Below, piece by piece: positions 15,317-23,911 of a DNA stretch of 64,000 bases. Origin of the DNA: Microbispora sp. H11081 (GTDB lineage Bacteria; Actinomycetota; Actinomycetes; Streptosporangiales; Streptosporangiaceae). Location: the NCBI RefSeq assembly GCF_012999535.1, contig NZ_JABBWV010000007.1:62001-126000 (forward strand). Reading direction: 5' to 3'. The translations under genes were made by a program, and so were the position numbers. The notes under the pieces were generated by a model. That model was given only the letters and a program-made list of their open reading frames with translations. It had not been told where the DNA came from and made no database searches. The stretch's first letter is position 1, and each line of letters starts with the position of its first letter.

Positions 15317-15451
15317 CTAGAAATCGTCGTCCAGGTCGTCCGTCTCCTCCGCGTAGTCGTCCTGGTCGAGCGCGTGCGCGTCGTCGCCCAGGTGCGGGTC
15401 GTCGTCGGTGTCGAGGAATTCTGCCATTTGCTGGAGAAGTAGCTTAAGCAT
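15317..15451 (-). CDS. 44-residue highly acidic peptide
   Basis: The ATG at 15451 is preceded by GAGGGG at good spacing. The peptide begins MLKLLLQQMAEFLD and then carries 17 Asp/Glu in total, ending in DDLDDDF. An amphipathic leader of about 13 residues followed by an acidic tail is reminiscent of a short regulatory peptide, a metal- or lipid-associated peptide, or a RiPP-like precursor, but the tail lacks Cys and Ser. It is 42 bp from the CDP-alcohol phosphatidyltransferase gene and likely shares its mRNA. No family is recognised. The surrounding 150 bp is less GC-rich than average. Confidence 0.55.
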   Translation of the reverse strand: MLKLLLQQMAEFLDTDDDPHLGDDAHALDQDDYAEETDDLDDDF

Positions 15452-15654
15452 GTCTTTACCCCTCGGTCGACGTTTCTTTTGCTTCCGCTCATCAAAGCAT
15501 CGCCGGGTAGCGCGAGTGGACTTTTTCCACAGGCCGCGAGGGCATGCGAAGCCCCATTGGAGAAACGCATTTCGGCTTTTTCGGGATATTGGCGTCTGCT
15601 CGCGGGGTGGCGCAGAAGGGGGGGGCCGAGGGTCGGCGCGTACGGCGGGACGGC

Positions 15655-16140
15655 TCAGGCGGCGGCGCGGGCGAGGTTCGCGAGCCACCGCTCGTGGTTG
15701 GCCCTGAGCATGTGCTCCCGGTAGAAGAGCGGCAGCAGTGGGCCGGCGAGGGACTCCTCCACGGTGATCCTCGTGCGCCCGTCCTCCAGCGGCTCCAGGA
15801 CGTGCCGGTCCACCGCCCGGTAGAGGCCGAGGAAGACGCCCGTCCACGTGAGTTCCCGCAGGGGTTCGATCACGGCGAACCGCGACCGCAGGGGCATGCC
15901 GTTCAGCCGCCACCGGAAGGACGCGCCCGGGCGCACCGCGCCGAGTTCCGTGATCCGGATGCCGGAGGCCCATGACGGCCATGTCCGCAGGTCGGCCATG
16001 ACCTCCCAGACGCGGTCGACGGCCACGTCCACGACCAGGTGGGAGGAGGAGACCACCTGGGCGGCGGGGTCGACGCGACCCCGTGCGGCGTACTCCTCGT
16101 GCAGCACGGCCAGGGACGGACCCGAGTAGAGCAACGACAT
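15655..16140 (-). CDS. SRPBCC family protein (polyketide-cyclase-like)
   Basis: A 161-residue helix-grip protein. SSSHLVVDVAVDRVWEVMADLRTWPSWASGI is the usual first strand and helices, RPGASFRWRLNGMPLRSRFAVIEP is the beta sheet, and LAGPLLPLFYREHMLRANHERWLANLARAAA is the long C-terminal helix. These proteins bind hydrophobic ligands. GGAGG six bases before the ATG at 16140 fixes the start. Three copies of a 15-bp palindrome lie upstream, so the gene is under tight control by a regulator not encoded beside it. Confidence 0.85.
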   Translation of the reverse strand: MSLLYSGPSLAVLHEEYAARGRVDPAAQVVSSSHLVVDVAVDRVWEVMADLRTWPSWASGIRITELGAVRPGASFRWRLNGMPLRSRFAVIEPLRELTWTGVFLGLYRAVDRHVLEPLEDGRTRITVEESLAGPLLPLFYREHMLRANHERWLANLARAAA

Positions 16141-16172
16141 GGACGCCTCCAGAGAGATAAGTGCTCCTATAT

Positions 16173-16187
16173 GAGAGCGATGCTCTC
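16173..16187. promoter_or_regulatory. 15-bp palindromic site A
   Basis: The sequence GAGAGCGATGCTCTC is palindromic around 16180 except for the two bases flanking its centre. It is the first of three related sites between the SRPBCC gene and the divergent DUF5946 gene, 33 bp upstream of the SRPBCC start. Confidence 0.65.
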
Positions 16188-16206
16188 TCCGGGGCGCCGT
16201 CATGTC

Positions 16207-16221
16207 AAGAGCGATGCACTT
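16207..16221. promoter_or_regulatory. 15-bp palindromic site B
   Basis: AAGAGCGATGCACTT is a degenerate copy of the same element, centred 34 bp from site A and 20 bp from site C. The 20-bp spacing is close to two helical turns, consistent with side-by-side dimer binding. Confidence 0.6.
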
Positions 16222-16226
16222 ATTTC

Positions 16227-16241
16227 AAGAGCAGTGCTCTT
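16227..16241. promoter_or_regulatory. 15-bp palindromic site C
   Basis: AAGAGCAGTGCTCTT is the best palindrome of the three, with seven perfect pairs around one central base. A TetR- or PadR-type dimer would fit. No gene for such a regulator is adjacent. Confidence 0.65.
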
Positions 16242-16320
16242 GTCGAGCCAGGATCGTGTCGAAGGGGCCTGGGGGAAATGCCGTCGACGTGACCGTCGCC
16301 GGCCGCCTAGGGTGCGGTCC

Positions 16321-16809
16321 ATGACCGAGGGCGCCGGTGCGGGCCAGTGCGACTGCGGCGCCGCCGCCGGTCCACTGGGCGAGTGCGCGGACTACTACCA
16401 CGCGATCCTGGCCGAAGAGCAGGCCGATCCTCAGATGTACAGGTGGCACACCGTCGTGGTCTGCGCGTATCTCCTGCAGCATCCTTCCCGGGCCCATGAG
16501 AAGTACCTCGGCACGCAGTTCCGGCTGCTGCAGTTCTTCCTCGACAAGGGCCTCGACGCGCTGCTGCGCGTGGCGGCGTACCAGGTGGCCCGCAACAGGC
16601 ACGGGAGCCGCTCGGGCTACGACCCGGCGCCCTTCGAGGCGTACGAGCCCCTCCCGAGCGGCGCATCGCCGGGGCCGTTCCGCGCGGGCTTCTCCGGGCT
16701 GCCGTTCAGGGACGGCAGCTTCGTGGCCGACGGGCACGCGGCGTACGGCCTGCGCATGCGGGCCATCGCGGAAGCGACCGTGGAGTCCTGGCGAACCGCC
16801 GGGTCCTGA
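16321..16809 (+). CDS. DUF5946 family protein
   Basis: A 162-residue protein beginning with a Cys pair plus a third Cys (QCDCGAAAGPLGECADYYHAILAEE), the hallmark of the uncharacterised DUF5946 family, followed by HTVVVCAYLLQHPSRAHEKYLGTQFRLL. The Cys/His content of the first 50 residues hints at a metal site. It is divergent from the SRPBCC gene and could share its control region. Function unknown. Confidence 0.8.
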   Translation: MTEGAGAGQCDCGAAAGPLGECADYYHAILAEEQADPQMYRWHTVVVCAYLLQHPSRAHEKYLGTQFRLLQFFLDKGLDALLRVAAYQVARNRHGSRSGYDPAPFEAYEPLPSGASPGPFRAGFSGLPFRDGSFVADGHAAYGLRMRAIAEATVESWRTAGS

Positions 16810-16887
16810 CTTCCGGCCGCGTACGGCACGCGGCGCTCCTCCGAGCCGGGCCGGCCGGAGGGAGCGCCGCGGGAAGCGGAGACAGGT

Positions 16888-17982
16888 CTAGCCCTGCAGA
16901 CCCTCCTGGACGGCGGAGGGGGAGGCCGACGGGGAGGGGGTGGCCGACGCGGAACCGGCGGGCAGCGCGCTGCCGCGCTTCCACTGGTTCCAGCTCAGCT
17001 GCCAGTAGCTCCAGCCGTTGCGCCAGTCGAGCTTGCGCTTGGTGCCGGTGATCTCGATGACGTCACCGCGCTGGCTGATGCCGTAGAACCACTTGGCCCC
17101 GGCGGGGGTGGCGCGCACGCATCCGTGGCTCTGGTTCGACTTGCCCAGGAAGTGGTAGTCGCCCGCGCTCTGGTGGACGTACTCGCCGCTGTCGGAGATC
17201 CGGACCGCCCAGGGGATCTCCAGCTTGTAGTAGAGCGGGTCCTTGGGGTCGGTGACGCCGAGCCAGGACGAGGTCATCGTCTCGACCCGCTTCTTGCCCA
17301 TCGCGAGGTGCACGCCGGAGGTCGTCAGATAGACGTCCACGCCGTTGCGGCGCAGGCCGCCGCTGCCCGCGCTGATCGGGATGGTCTTGGCGAGCTTCCC
17401 GTCGCGGCGCACCTTCATCACGTGCTTCTTGGTGTCGACCACCGAGATGTTGGCGGTGCCGACGGCGAAGCGGCGCGAGACGTCCTTGGCGGCCTCGTTG
17501 CCGGGGATCTGGCTCAACCGGGCGGTGAACAGGACCTTCTGGTGCGGCTTCCAGTAGGTCTTGGTGCGATAGATGACCTTGCGGTCGGAGACCCAGCGCC
17601 ATGCGCCCTCGACCGGCTTCTGGGCCTGCACCTGCAGCACCGCTTCCGCGGCCGCCCGGTTGCGTACCGTCCGGTCGAAGGTGACGATGATCGGGAAACC
17701 GACGCCGACCCGCTCGACCTTCTCCCCCATGGGGGTGATGTCGGCGATGCCGAGCTTGGGCTTCGTCGCCTTGCGCGCCGTCTTGGACGCGACCTGCGCG
17801 GCGTTCGTCGCCGTCGCCTCGGCGGCGGCCTGGGTCTTGGTGGCCGGAGCCTGGGTGGTCGTACCGGCCGCACCAGTGACTGATGCGGCGGGAGCGGTGG
17901 TGCCTCCCGCCGAGCAGGCCGTAGCGACGGCGAGGGCGGCGACGGAGAGTGTGACGTGGGCCGCCCGCCGGAGGGTATTCAC
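16888..17982 (-). CDS. L,D-transpeptidase lipoprotein (LdtMt2-like)
   Basis: A 364-residue exported enzyme that makes 3-3 cross-links in peptidoglycan. The signal peptide ends in a lipobox-like LAVATAC near residue 23. An Ala/Thr-rich linker follows, then an Ig-like domain (about 85-165) and the YkuD catalytic domain. The catalytic motif S-H-G-C288-V-R is intact, with the upstream His in YVHQSAGDYHFLG. A Trp-rich C-terminal extension (WRNGWSYWQLSWNQWKRG), present in the actinobacterial Ldt class, packs on the catalytic domain. The final Ala/Ser/Pro tail is low complexity. It is transcribed alone. Confidence 0.93.
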   Translation of the reverse strand: MNTLRRAAHVTLSVAALAVATACSAGGTTAPAASVTGAAGTTTQAPATKTQAAAEATATNAAQVASKTARKATKPKLGIADITPMGEKVERVGVGFPIIVTFDRTVRNRAAAEAVLQVQAQKPVEGAWRWVSDRKVIYRTKTYWKPHQKVLFTARLSQIPGNEAAKDVSRRFAVGTANISVVDTKKHVMKVRRDGKLAKTIPISAGSGGLRRNGVDVYLTTSGVHLAMGKKRVETMTSSWLGVTDPKDPLYYKLEIPWAVRISDSGEYVHQSAGDYHFLGKSNQSHGCVRATPAGAKWFYGISQRGDVIEITGTKRKLDWRNGWSYWQLSWNQWKRGSALPAGSASATPSPSASPSAVQEGLQG

Positions 17983-18167
17983 GGTCTACTCCTCGTGGGG
18001 TGTTTCACAGCGGTTTGCACTGAGTTGGAACGTGCAAAACCACTGTTTTGTGCGACCCGTTCCATAACGATCAAGTAACGCGGGCTCACGCCCCTCGTCC
18101 ACCGGCCCCCGGCGGGCCTGTGGACAGTCGTCGAGCGCGCCGATCGGCCTGCCGTACGATCGGCGGC

Positions 18168-18791
18168 GTGCTGCTGCTGATGACGCTGGACGCCCATCCC
18201 GGCGGGCCGGGAGTTCCCGTACGGGACGAGGAGGAGGCGCTGAGGGTCGCCGCCACCGCCTTTCCCGGCGCGGATCCCGTCGTGGCGGTGGACGAGGACG
18301 ACCCGGGCGCGCCTCCCCGGTTCCTGCGCAGGGACGTCACCGGGGCCTTCGTGGCGGTCCAGACGCGTCCCCCGGTCGCCGAGGCCCTCGGCCTGCTCCC
18401 GCACCCCGAGGGCGGGTGGTACCGCGAGACGTGGCGTTCTGCGGTCTCCCTCGAACCCCCCGGGTACGGCGGCGCGCGGGCGACCGCGACGGGCATCTAC
18501 TTCCTGCTTGAGCCGGGCGAGGAGTCCGTCTGGCACGCCGTGCGGTCCGACGAGGTGTGGCTGTGGCACCGGGGCGGGCCGCTGACCCTCGTGCTCGGCG
18601 GCGCCGGTGAGCGGCCCGGCCGCGAGGACGTGGTCGTCCTGGGCCCCGACGTGGAGAACGGGCAGGTCCCCCAGGCGGTGGTGCCGGCGGGCACCTGGCA
18701 GGCGGCCCGTCCGGCGGGGACGGAGGGCGTGCTGGTGAGCTGCGTCGTGTCCCCCGGCTTCGACTTCGCCGACTTCACCGCGCTCACCTGA
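18168..18791 (+). CDS. Cupin (DUF985 / Cupin_5) protein with N-terminal extension
   Basis: A 207-residue protein. From about residue 70 it carries the DUF985 signature LGLLPHPEGGWYRETWRS, then ATGIYFLLEPGEESVWHAVRSDEVWLWHRGGPLTL with the cupin histidines, and QVPQAVVPAGTWQAARP. The first 65 residues are an acidic extension of unknown fold. The GTG at 18168 is the last good start before the domain; the frame is open upstream to 18048. Members are often annotated as possible sugar epimerases, but activity is unproven. Confidence 0.8.
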   Translation: MLLLMTLDAHPGGPGVPVRDEEEALRVAATAFPGADPVVAVDEDDPGAPPRFLRRDVTGAFVAVQTRPPVAEALGLLPHPEGGWYRETWRSAVSLEPPGYGGARATATGIYFLLEPGEESVWHAVRSDEVWLWHRGGPLTLVLGGAGERPGREDVVVLGPDVENGQVPQAVVPAGTWQAARPAGTEGVLVSCVVSPGFDFADFTALT

Positions 18792-18918
18792 GCCCCGGGA
18801 CGCCCCGCCAGGCGCGGCCATCGGGCCGACGCCGTCGCATACGGAGACTCTAGGCAGCCGGGTGATAACCGTACGCGCCGGAGGGTAGAGCGCTGCGAGG
18901 GCGACGGAGGAGGCCGGG

Positions 18919-20349
18919 GTGCGCGACAGGGATCGCTGGGTGCTGACCGACGGGGAGTGGACGGCGAGCGCGAGCGAGCGGGACCGCACGATCGCCGACC
19001 CGGCGACCGGGGAGCCGGTCGGGAGCTTCCCCGCCGGGAGCGCGGAGGACGTGGAGCGGGCGGTCGGCTCGGCCCGCCGCGCCCAGCCGGCCTGGGCCCG
19101 TACGGCTCCCGCCGAGCGGGCGGCCTGCCTGCACCGCATGGCCGACCGGATCGAGGCCCGCGCGGAGGAGCTGGCCGAGCTGGTGACCAGGGAGATGGGC
19201 AAGCCGATCGGCGACAGCCGCGGCGGCGTGGCGGCGGGGATCGGCACGCTCAGGCAGTACGCCGAGCTGGGACCGCTGCACCGGGGGCGGAGCCTGCAGG
19301 GCGGGTGGCACGCCACGGACCTGATGGTGCGCGAGCCGTGCGGGATCGTCGCCGTGATCACGCCGTGGAACGACCCGGTGGCCATCGCCTGTGGACTCGT
19401 CGGCGCGGCGGTGGTGACGGGCAACGCTGTCGTGCACAAGCCGTCGGAGCGTACGCCGCACACCGGCGCGCTGCTCGCCGGGCTGATGGCCGCGGAGCTG
19501 CCGCCTGGCGTGCTGACCATGGTGCCGGGCGACCGCCATCCGGGCGAGGCGCTGGCCGCGCACCCGGGCGTCGACCTCGTCGCGCACGTCGGCTCGACCG
19601 CCGCCGGGCGGGCCATCGCCGCCGTGGCCGCGCGCACCGGCGCGAGGACCCTGCTGGAGAACGGCGGCAAGGACCCGCTGATCGTGGACGCCGGGGTGGA
19701 CGTGAAGTGGGCCGCCGGTCAGGCCGCGACGGGCTGCTTCGCCAACGCCGGGCAGATCTGCACCTCGGCCGAGCGCGTCTACGTCCACCGCGACGTCGCC
19801 GAGGAGTTCCTCGCCGCGCTGGTGCAGCGGGCCGAGGAGCTGCGCATGGGTCCTGGGCTGGACGAGGAGACCACCCTCGGGCCGCTCGTCGACCGGGTCC
19901 AGCGCGACCTCGTCGACCGGCACGTACGCGGCGCGATCGAGGCGGGGGCGCGGCTGCTGACCGGCGGGTACGTGCCCGAGGGGCCGGGCGCCTTCTATCC
20001 GCCGACCGTGCTGGCCGGGTGCACGGAGAACATGGACGTCATGCGCGAGGAGACGTTCGGGCCGGTCGCGGCGGTGCGGGTGACCGAGTCGTTCGACGAG
20101 GCGCTGGAGCTGGCCCGCGAGTCGCGGTACGGCCTGGCGGCCACCGTGCTCACCCCGTCGATGGCCAACGCCCAGCGGGCCTGGCGCGAGCTGCCGGTGG
20201 GCACGGTGAAGATCAACGCCGTCTTCGGCGGGGCGCCGGGCGGCGCGGCGCAGCCGGTGCGCGCCAGCGGGCACGGCTTCGGGTACGGCCCGGAGTTGCT
20301 CGACGAGATGACCCACACCAAGGTCGTCCACCTGAGCCCGCTGCCCTGA
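18919..20349 (+). CDS. NAD(P)-dependent aldehyde dehydrogenase
   Basis: A 476-residue enzyme with all family features: the N-terminal DPATGEPVGSFPAGS, IVAVITPWNDPVAIACG, cofactor Lys in AVVHKPSERTP, general base E247 in LLENGGKD, and nucleophile C281 in NAGQICTSAERVYVH. EETFGPVAAVRV lies near the C-terminus. It oxidises aldehydes to acids; the substrate cannot be inferred. The GTG start is preceded by GGAGGAGG. It stands alone, but its strand and spacing allow read-through into the secreted-protein gene at 20529. Confidence 0.93.
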   Translation: MRDRDRWVLTDGEWTASASERDRTIADPATGEPVGSFPAGSAEDVERAVGSARRAQPAWARTAPAERAACLHRMADRIEARAEELAELVTREMGKPIGDSRGGVAAGIGTLRQYAELGPLHRGRSLQGGWHATDLMVREPCGIVAVITPWNDPVAIACGLVGAAVVTGNAVVHKPSERTPHTGALLAGLMAAELPPGVLTMVPGDRHPGEALAAHPGVDLVAHVGSTAAGRAIAAVAARTGARTLLENGGKDPLIVDAGVDVKWAAGQAATGCFANAGQICTSAERVYVHRDVAEEFLAALVQRAEELRMGPGLDEETTLGPLVDRVQRDLVDRHVRGAIEAGARLLTGGYVPEGPGAFYPPTVLAGCTENMDVMREETFGPVAAVRVTESFDEALELARESRYGLAATVLTPSMANAQRAWRELPVGTVKINAVFGGAPGGAAQPVRASGHGFGYGPELLDEMTHTKVVHLSPLP

Positions 20350-20528
20350 TCCCGCCCTGCTTCACCCCGCCTCCACCCTGCTTTCACCCTGCTTCCACCC
20401 TGGGCCCGCCGGTGACCATGAGCGGGCGAGTTCCAGCTTTGACCCGACATTGGGCGCCGCCCGCGTGATCGGCGCCGGACGTCTGCCTAGCGTCTTCCTC
20501 GTACGATCCGTGACCTCGGGGGAGACTC

Positions 20529-21071
20529 ATGATCACCTGCTTGGCCGCCGCGGCCGTCGCCGCGGCCCTGATCGCCGGACCGGCCGTGTCCGCCGACCCC
20601 GCGCCGTCCGTGGGCTCGCCCATGGGCGGCCCCGCGCCGTACGCGGGCTCACCCGGGGGAGACCCGGCGCAGCCCGACACTGTGGTCCGGGACCTCCGCT
20701 ACACCCCCACCGGCGCGGGTGACGGCCCCAGGTATGCCCCTGTCGACGAAGGGCCGCGCGTCGCGCCCGTGGCCATGCCGTTCCCCGGCGCGCCGGTCCC
20801 GGCCGGTCCCATGCCCTACCTGCGGCCGCGCGCCGAGCCGAAGCAGGCCGTCTACCACCTGAAGGGCAAGGACGGCGTGCGGCACGACGTGGTGGTCGTC
20901 CCGATCTCGGACGACCCCTCCAAGCCGATCACGCTGCCCGACTTCGGGTTCCAGAAGTTCAAGGTGTCGGACAAGCCGTACGACCACCGGGCGAAGCACC
21001 GGGCGAAGCAGCAGCGGGAGCGGAAGCACCGACAGGGCGGCAAGGCGCACAAGCACCGCCGCCACCGCTGA
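20529..21071 (+). CDS. Secreted Pro-rich protein with a basic tail, 180 aa
   Basis: A Sec signal peptide (residues 1-22, Ala-rich, ending in VSADP) is followed by about 85 residues rich in Pro and Gly (PSVGSPMGGPAPYAGS). A compact segment with VYHLKGKDGVRHDVVVVPISDD and LPDFGFQKFKVSDKPYD follows, and then a strongly basic His/Lys/Arg tail. The tail could bind nucleic acid or acidic wall polymers. No family is recognised. It precedes the GCS2 ligase gene by about 105 bp. Confidence 0.6.
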   Translation: MITCLAAAAVAAALIAGPAVSADPAPSVGSPMGGPAPYAGSPGGDPAQPDTVVRDLRYTPTGAGDGPRYAPVDEGPRVAPVAMPFPGAPVPAGPMPYLRPRAEPKQAVYHLKGKDGVRHDVVVVPISDDPSKPITLPDFGFQKFKVSDKPYDHRAKHRAKQQRERKHRQGGKAHKHRRHR

Positions 21072-21176
21072 CGGCCGCCCGCCGGGAAATGCCGTTTGCC
21101 CCGACAGAACGTCGTCCGATCGGTACCGTTTCCTCATGATCGCCGCACAGGACAGCCGCCGCTCCGGAGCGCACGG

Positions 21177-22316
21177 ATGACGGCCGTGACGACCGAGACG
21201 ACCGGGCAGGCGCCGTTCGACCCGGCCCGTCCGCTGATGGGCGTCGAAGAGGAGTACGTCGTCGTCGATCCCGTCACCCGGGCGGCGGCGCCGCACGCGG
21301 GAGCGGTGGTCCAGCGGGCCGCCGGGGCGCTGGGCGGGCGGACGAACCTCGAGATCACCCTGTATCAGGTGGAGGCCAAGACCGGCCCGCACGCCCGGGC
21401 GGCCGGGCTGGAGGAGGACCTGCGCCGCATGCGGGAGGCGGTGGCGGCGGCCGCCCGCGAGGAGGGGCTGGCCGTGGTGGCGTCGGGCACGCCGGTGCTC
21501 GGCGACGTCGTCCCGCCGCCGATCATCGAAGGTCCCCGGTATGAGGTGGGCATCCAGAACTACCGCGCCCTGCACGACGAGCAGAGCATCTGCGCCGGTC
21601 ACGTGCACGTCCACCTGCCGGACCGGGAGCACGCCGTGCTGGTGGGCAACCACCTGCGGCCGTGGCTGCCGGTGCTGATCACCCTCATGGCCAACTCACC
21701 GTTCTGGACGGGGCGGGACACCGGATACGCGAGCTGGCGCACCCTGTGCTGGGGCAAGTGGCCGGTGGCGGGCCCTCCGCCGTACTTCTCCTCTCTCGAC
21801 GAGTACGAGCGGCTGACCGGCACGCTGGCCGAGGCGGGCGTGCTGGTGGACCCCGGGACGATCTTCTGGGACGTCCGGCCATCGGCCAGGCTCCCGACGA
21901 TCGAGGTCAGGGTGACCGACGTGCCCGCCACCGCGGCCGAGGCCGCGCTGCTCGCGATGGTCGCCAGGGGCCTGGTGATGACCGGGCTGCGGCGGGTGGA
22001 GCACGGCGACCCGGGACCCGCGCCGTCCGCCGAGCTGTTGCGCGCCGCGTACTGGCAGGCGGCCAGGGACGGCCTCGACGGCCACGGCATCGACCCGATG
22101 ACCGGCGAGCGCCGGCCCGCCCGCGACCTCGCCGGCGCGCTGCTGCGGCACATCGCCCCGGCCCTGGAGGAGACCGGCGACCTCGCCGACGTGACCGCGC
22201 GGCTGAAGGCGCTGTACGCCGCGGGCACCGGAGCGGTCCGGCAGCGGGCCGCCTACACCCGGCGGGGCCGCGCCGAGGACGTGGTGGACGACCTCGTGGC
22301 GCGGCTGCTGACCTGA
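21177..22316 (+). CDS. YbdK-type carboxylate-amine ligase (GCS2 family)
   Basis: A 379-residue ATP-dependent ligase of the glutamate-cysteine ligase 2 family. It opens with LMGVEEEYVVVDP, the metal-binding Glu cluster, and has NLEITLYQVEAKTGPH, SICAGHVHVHLPDREHAV (active-site histidines), LMANSPFWTGRDTGYASWR and TIEVRVTDVPAT. Family members join glutamate to cysteine weakly or make other gamma-linked amides. In a mycothiol organism the physiological product is uncertain. I chose the ATG at 21177 with GGAG upstream. Full length and intact. Confidence 0.9.
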   Translation: MTAVTTETTGQAPFDPARPLMGVEEEYVVVDPVTRAAAPHAGAVVQRAAGALGGRTNLEITLYQVEAKTGPHARAAGLEEDLRRMREAVAAAAREEGLAVVASGTPVLGDVVPPPIIEGPRYEVGIQNYRALHDEQSICAGHVHVHLPDREHAVLVGNHLRPWLPVLITLMANSPFWTGRDTGYASWRTLCWGKWPVAGPPPYFSSLDEYERLTGTLAEAGVLVDPGTIFWDVRPSARLPTIEVRVTDVPATAAEAALLAMVARGLVMTGLRRVEHGDPGPAPSAELLRAAYWQAARDGLDGHGIDPMTGERRPARDLAGALLRHIAPALEETGDLADVTARLKALYAAGTGAVRQRAAYTRRGRAEDVVDDLVARLLT

Positions 22317-22366
22317 GACGGGCGGGGCGCCGGAAGCCCGGCGCCCCGCCCGGTCAGGGATCGTGC

Positions 22367-23911
22367 TCAGGACTCGGGCAGCAGCGACTCAAGGAACGCG
22401 CGCAGCGGCTCCACGTGGCGGACGGGATCGCGCCACTGGGCCAGGAGATCCTCCAGCAGGTGGCGCTCGGCGATCTGCTCTCCGCCCCGCCACGCCCGTA
22501 TTACGGGGTGCAGGAAGGCGCTCTCGTGCGCCCGCTCGGGCACCGGATGCCGCTTGATGGCGAACACGTCGCTGTGCGCGTCCCTGGGACCCCAGCGCAG
22601 CGTGACGGTGAAGGCGAGCGGACCGTCGCCGAACCGCTCGACGGCGTAGTCCTCTGGCAGGTCGGCGTAGCGCGTGACCCGGCCGTCCGCCACGACGTAG
22701 ACGTCGCACAGGTACTCGAACTGGGTCCATAACGCCGAGCTGTAGTTGACCCGCTCCAGCATCGCCGAGGTGAGCTGGTCGGCGTCCACCGGCAGCACCT
22801 GCTGCTCCAGCTCCGCGCCCTCGTACCGCTCGGCGAGCAGAGCCCCGAGCGTGCGCAGGTTGTAGCGGAACCCGTCGATGAAGGCCGACGAGGCGCGTTT
22901 GAAGTCGCGCGCCTGCATGAGCGTGCCGGCGAAGTAGAGCCCGTCGATGTTCGCCGACTGGAAGTCGGGCCGGATCGCGGGCATCCGCCCGTTCGGCGCG
23001 AGGTCGGGCAGGCAGGAGGAGCCGAAGATCGACCGGTCCATGGTGAAGCCGGTGCAGCGCAGGACGGCGTCATATTCGAGCACCGTGCTCTCGTCCTCGG
23101 CCAGCGTGTAGGTGATCGCCGCCTTGATCCGATCGCCCTCGCGCCACAGCCGGTCGACCCGGCACTCCAGCACGCCGTGCAGGGTCTTGAACCAGTAGCT
23201 GTCCAGCAGCGCGCCGTACTGGCCGCGCACGTGACCCGGGTGCTTGCTCGTCCAGGCGAGCCGTACGGGGCTGGGGCTGGCGAGGTGGATCACGGCGGCG
23301 TGGCCGAGCATGGCCTGGGCGGTCTCGAAGGCCGAGTTGCCCTTGCCGATGATCAGTACGCGCTGGTCCGTGAACTCCTGCCCGTCGATCGGCATGTCCT
23401 CGTAGCCCGTGGCCAGCTCGATGCCGGGAATGTCCGGCACGTGGGGCCCGCCCCACCCGGCCGCGACGATGACGCACTCGGCGTGGAACACCTCGCCCGC
23501 CGTGTGCACGGCGAACACCCCGTCGGTCTTCTCGATCCGTTCCACGGGGGTGGAGAACCGCACATTCAGGCCGTGCTCGCGCCGGAAGTCGGTGAGATAG
23601 CGCACGAGGTCGTCGGCGTGCGGGAAGTACTCCTGCGAGTAGCGGGGGAAGTGCAGCTCAGGGGAGTCGTTGAGCAGCGAGTTCCAGTCCCACCGCAGCG
23701 CGATCTCGGGGTCCTTCTCGCTGATGTGCACCTTGTTGAGCGAGATCAGCCTGCGGTGGCGGGGGTAGTGCCGGAAGAACGACGCCGGCGCCGCCTCGCG
23801 CTCCAGCACGAGGTAGTCGGCGCCCGCGCGGTGCAGGAAGTAGGCGAGCTGGAGCCCTCCGGGGCCCGCGCCGATGATCAGATAGCGGTGGGTCGGGCGT
23901 GTCTCCACCAT
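22367..23911 (-). CDS. FOXRED2/OSGIN-like FAD-dependent oxidoreductase
   Basis: A 514-residue flavoprotein. The FAD motif is YLIIGAGPGGLQLAYFL near residue 10, followed by FFRHYPRHRRLISLNKVH, which I associate with the FOXRED2/OSGIN-like group. The second Rossmann motif is VLIIGKGNSAFETAQAM, and VLRCTGFTMDRSIF and GLYFAGTLMQARDFKRASS are the late FAD contacts. The C-terminal 150 residues are not typical of plain monooxygenases. Its ATG overlaps the stop of the preceding AhpD-like gene by one base (TGATG), so the two are translationally coupled. Likely an N- or C-oxygenase or a disulphide-linked reductase; the substrate is unknown. Confidence 0.8.
   Translation of the reverse strand: MVETRPTHRYLIIGAGPGGLQLAYFLHRAGADYLVLEREAAPASFFRHYPRHRRLISLNKVHISEKDPEIALRWDWNSLLNDSPELHFPRYSQEYFPHADDLVRYLTDFRREHGLNVRFSTPVERIEKTDGVFAVHTAGEVFHAECVIVAAGWGGPHVPDIPGIELATGYEDMPIDGQEFTDQRVLIIGKGNSAFETAQAMLGHAAVIHLASPSPVRLAWTSKHPGHVRGQYGALLDSYWFKTLHGVLECRVDRLWREGDRIKAAITYTLAEDESTVLEYDAVLRCTGFTMDRSIFGSSCLPDLAPNGRMPAIRPDFQSANIDGLYFAGTLMQARDFKRASSAFIDGFRYNLRTLGALLAERYEGAELEQQVLPVDADQLTSAMLERVNYSSALWTQFEYLCDVYVVADGRVTRYADLPEDYAVERFGDGPLAFTVTLRWGPRDAHSDVFAIKRHPVPERAHESAFLHPVIRAWRGGEQIAERHLLEDLLAQWRDPVRHVEPLRAFLESLLPES

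Noticed and set aside
15271-15570. Alternative 99-codon frame overlapping the acidic peptide gene
   Set aside because: Composition is dominated by Thr/Arg runs, which is the frame-shifted reading of the Asp codons; no ribosome binding site.
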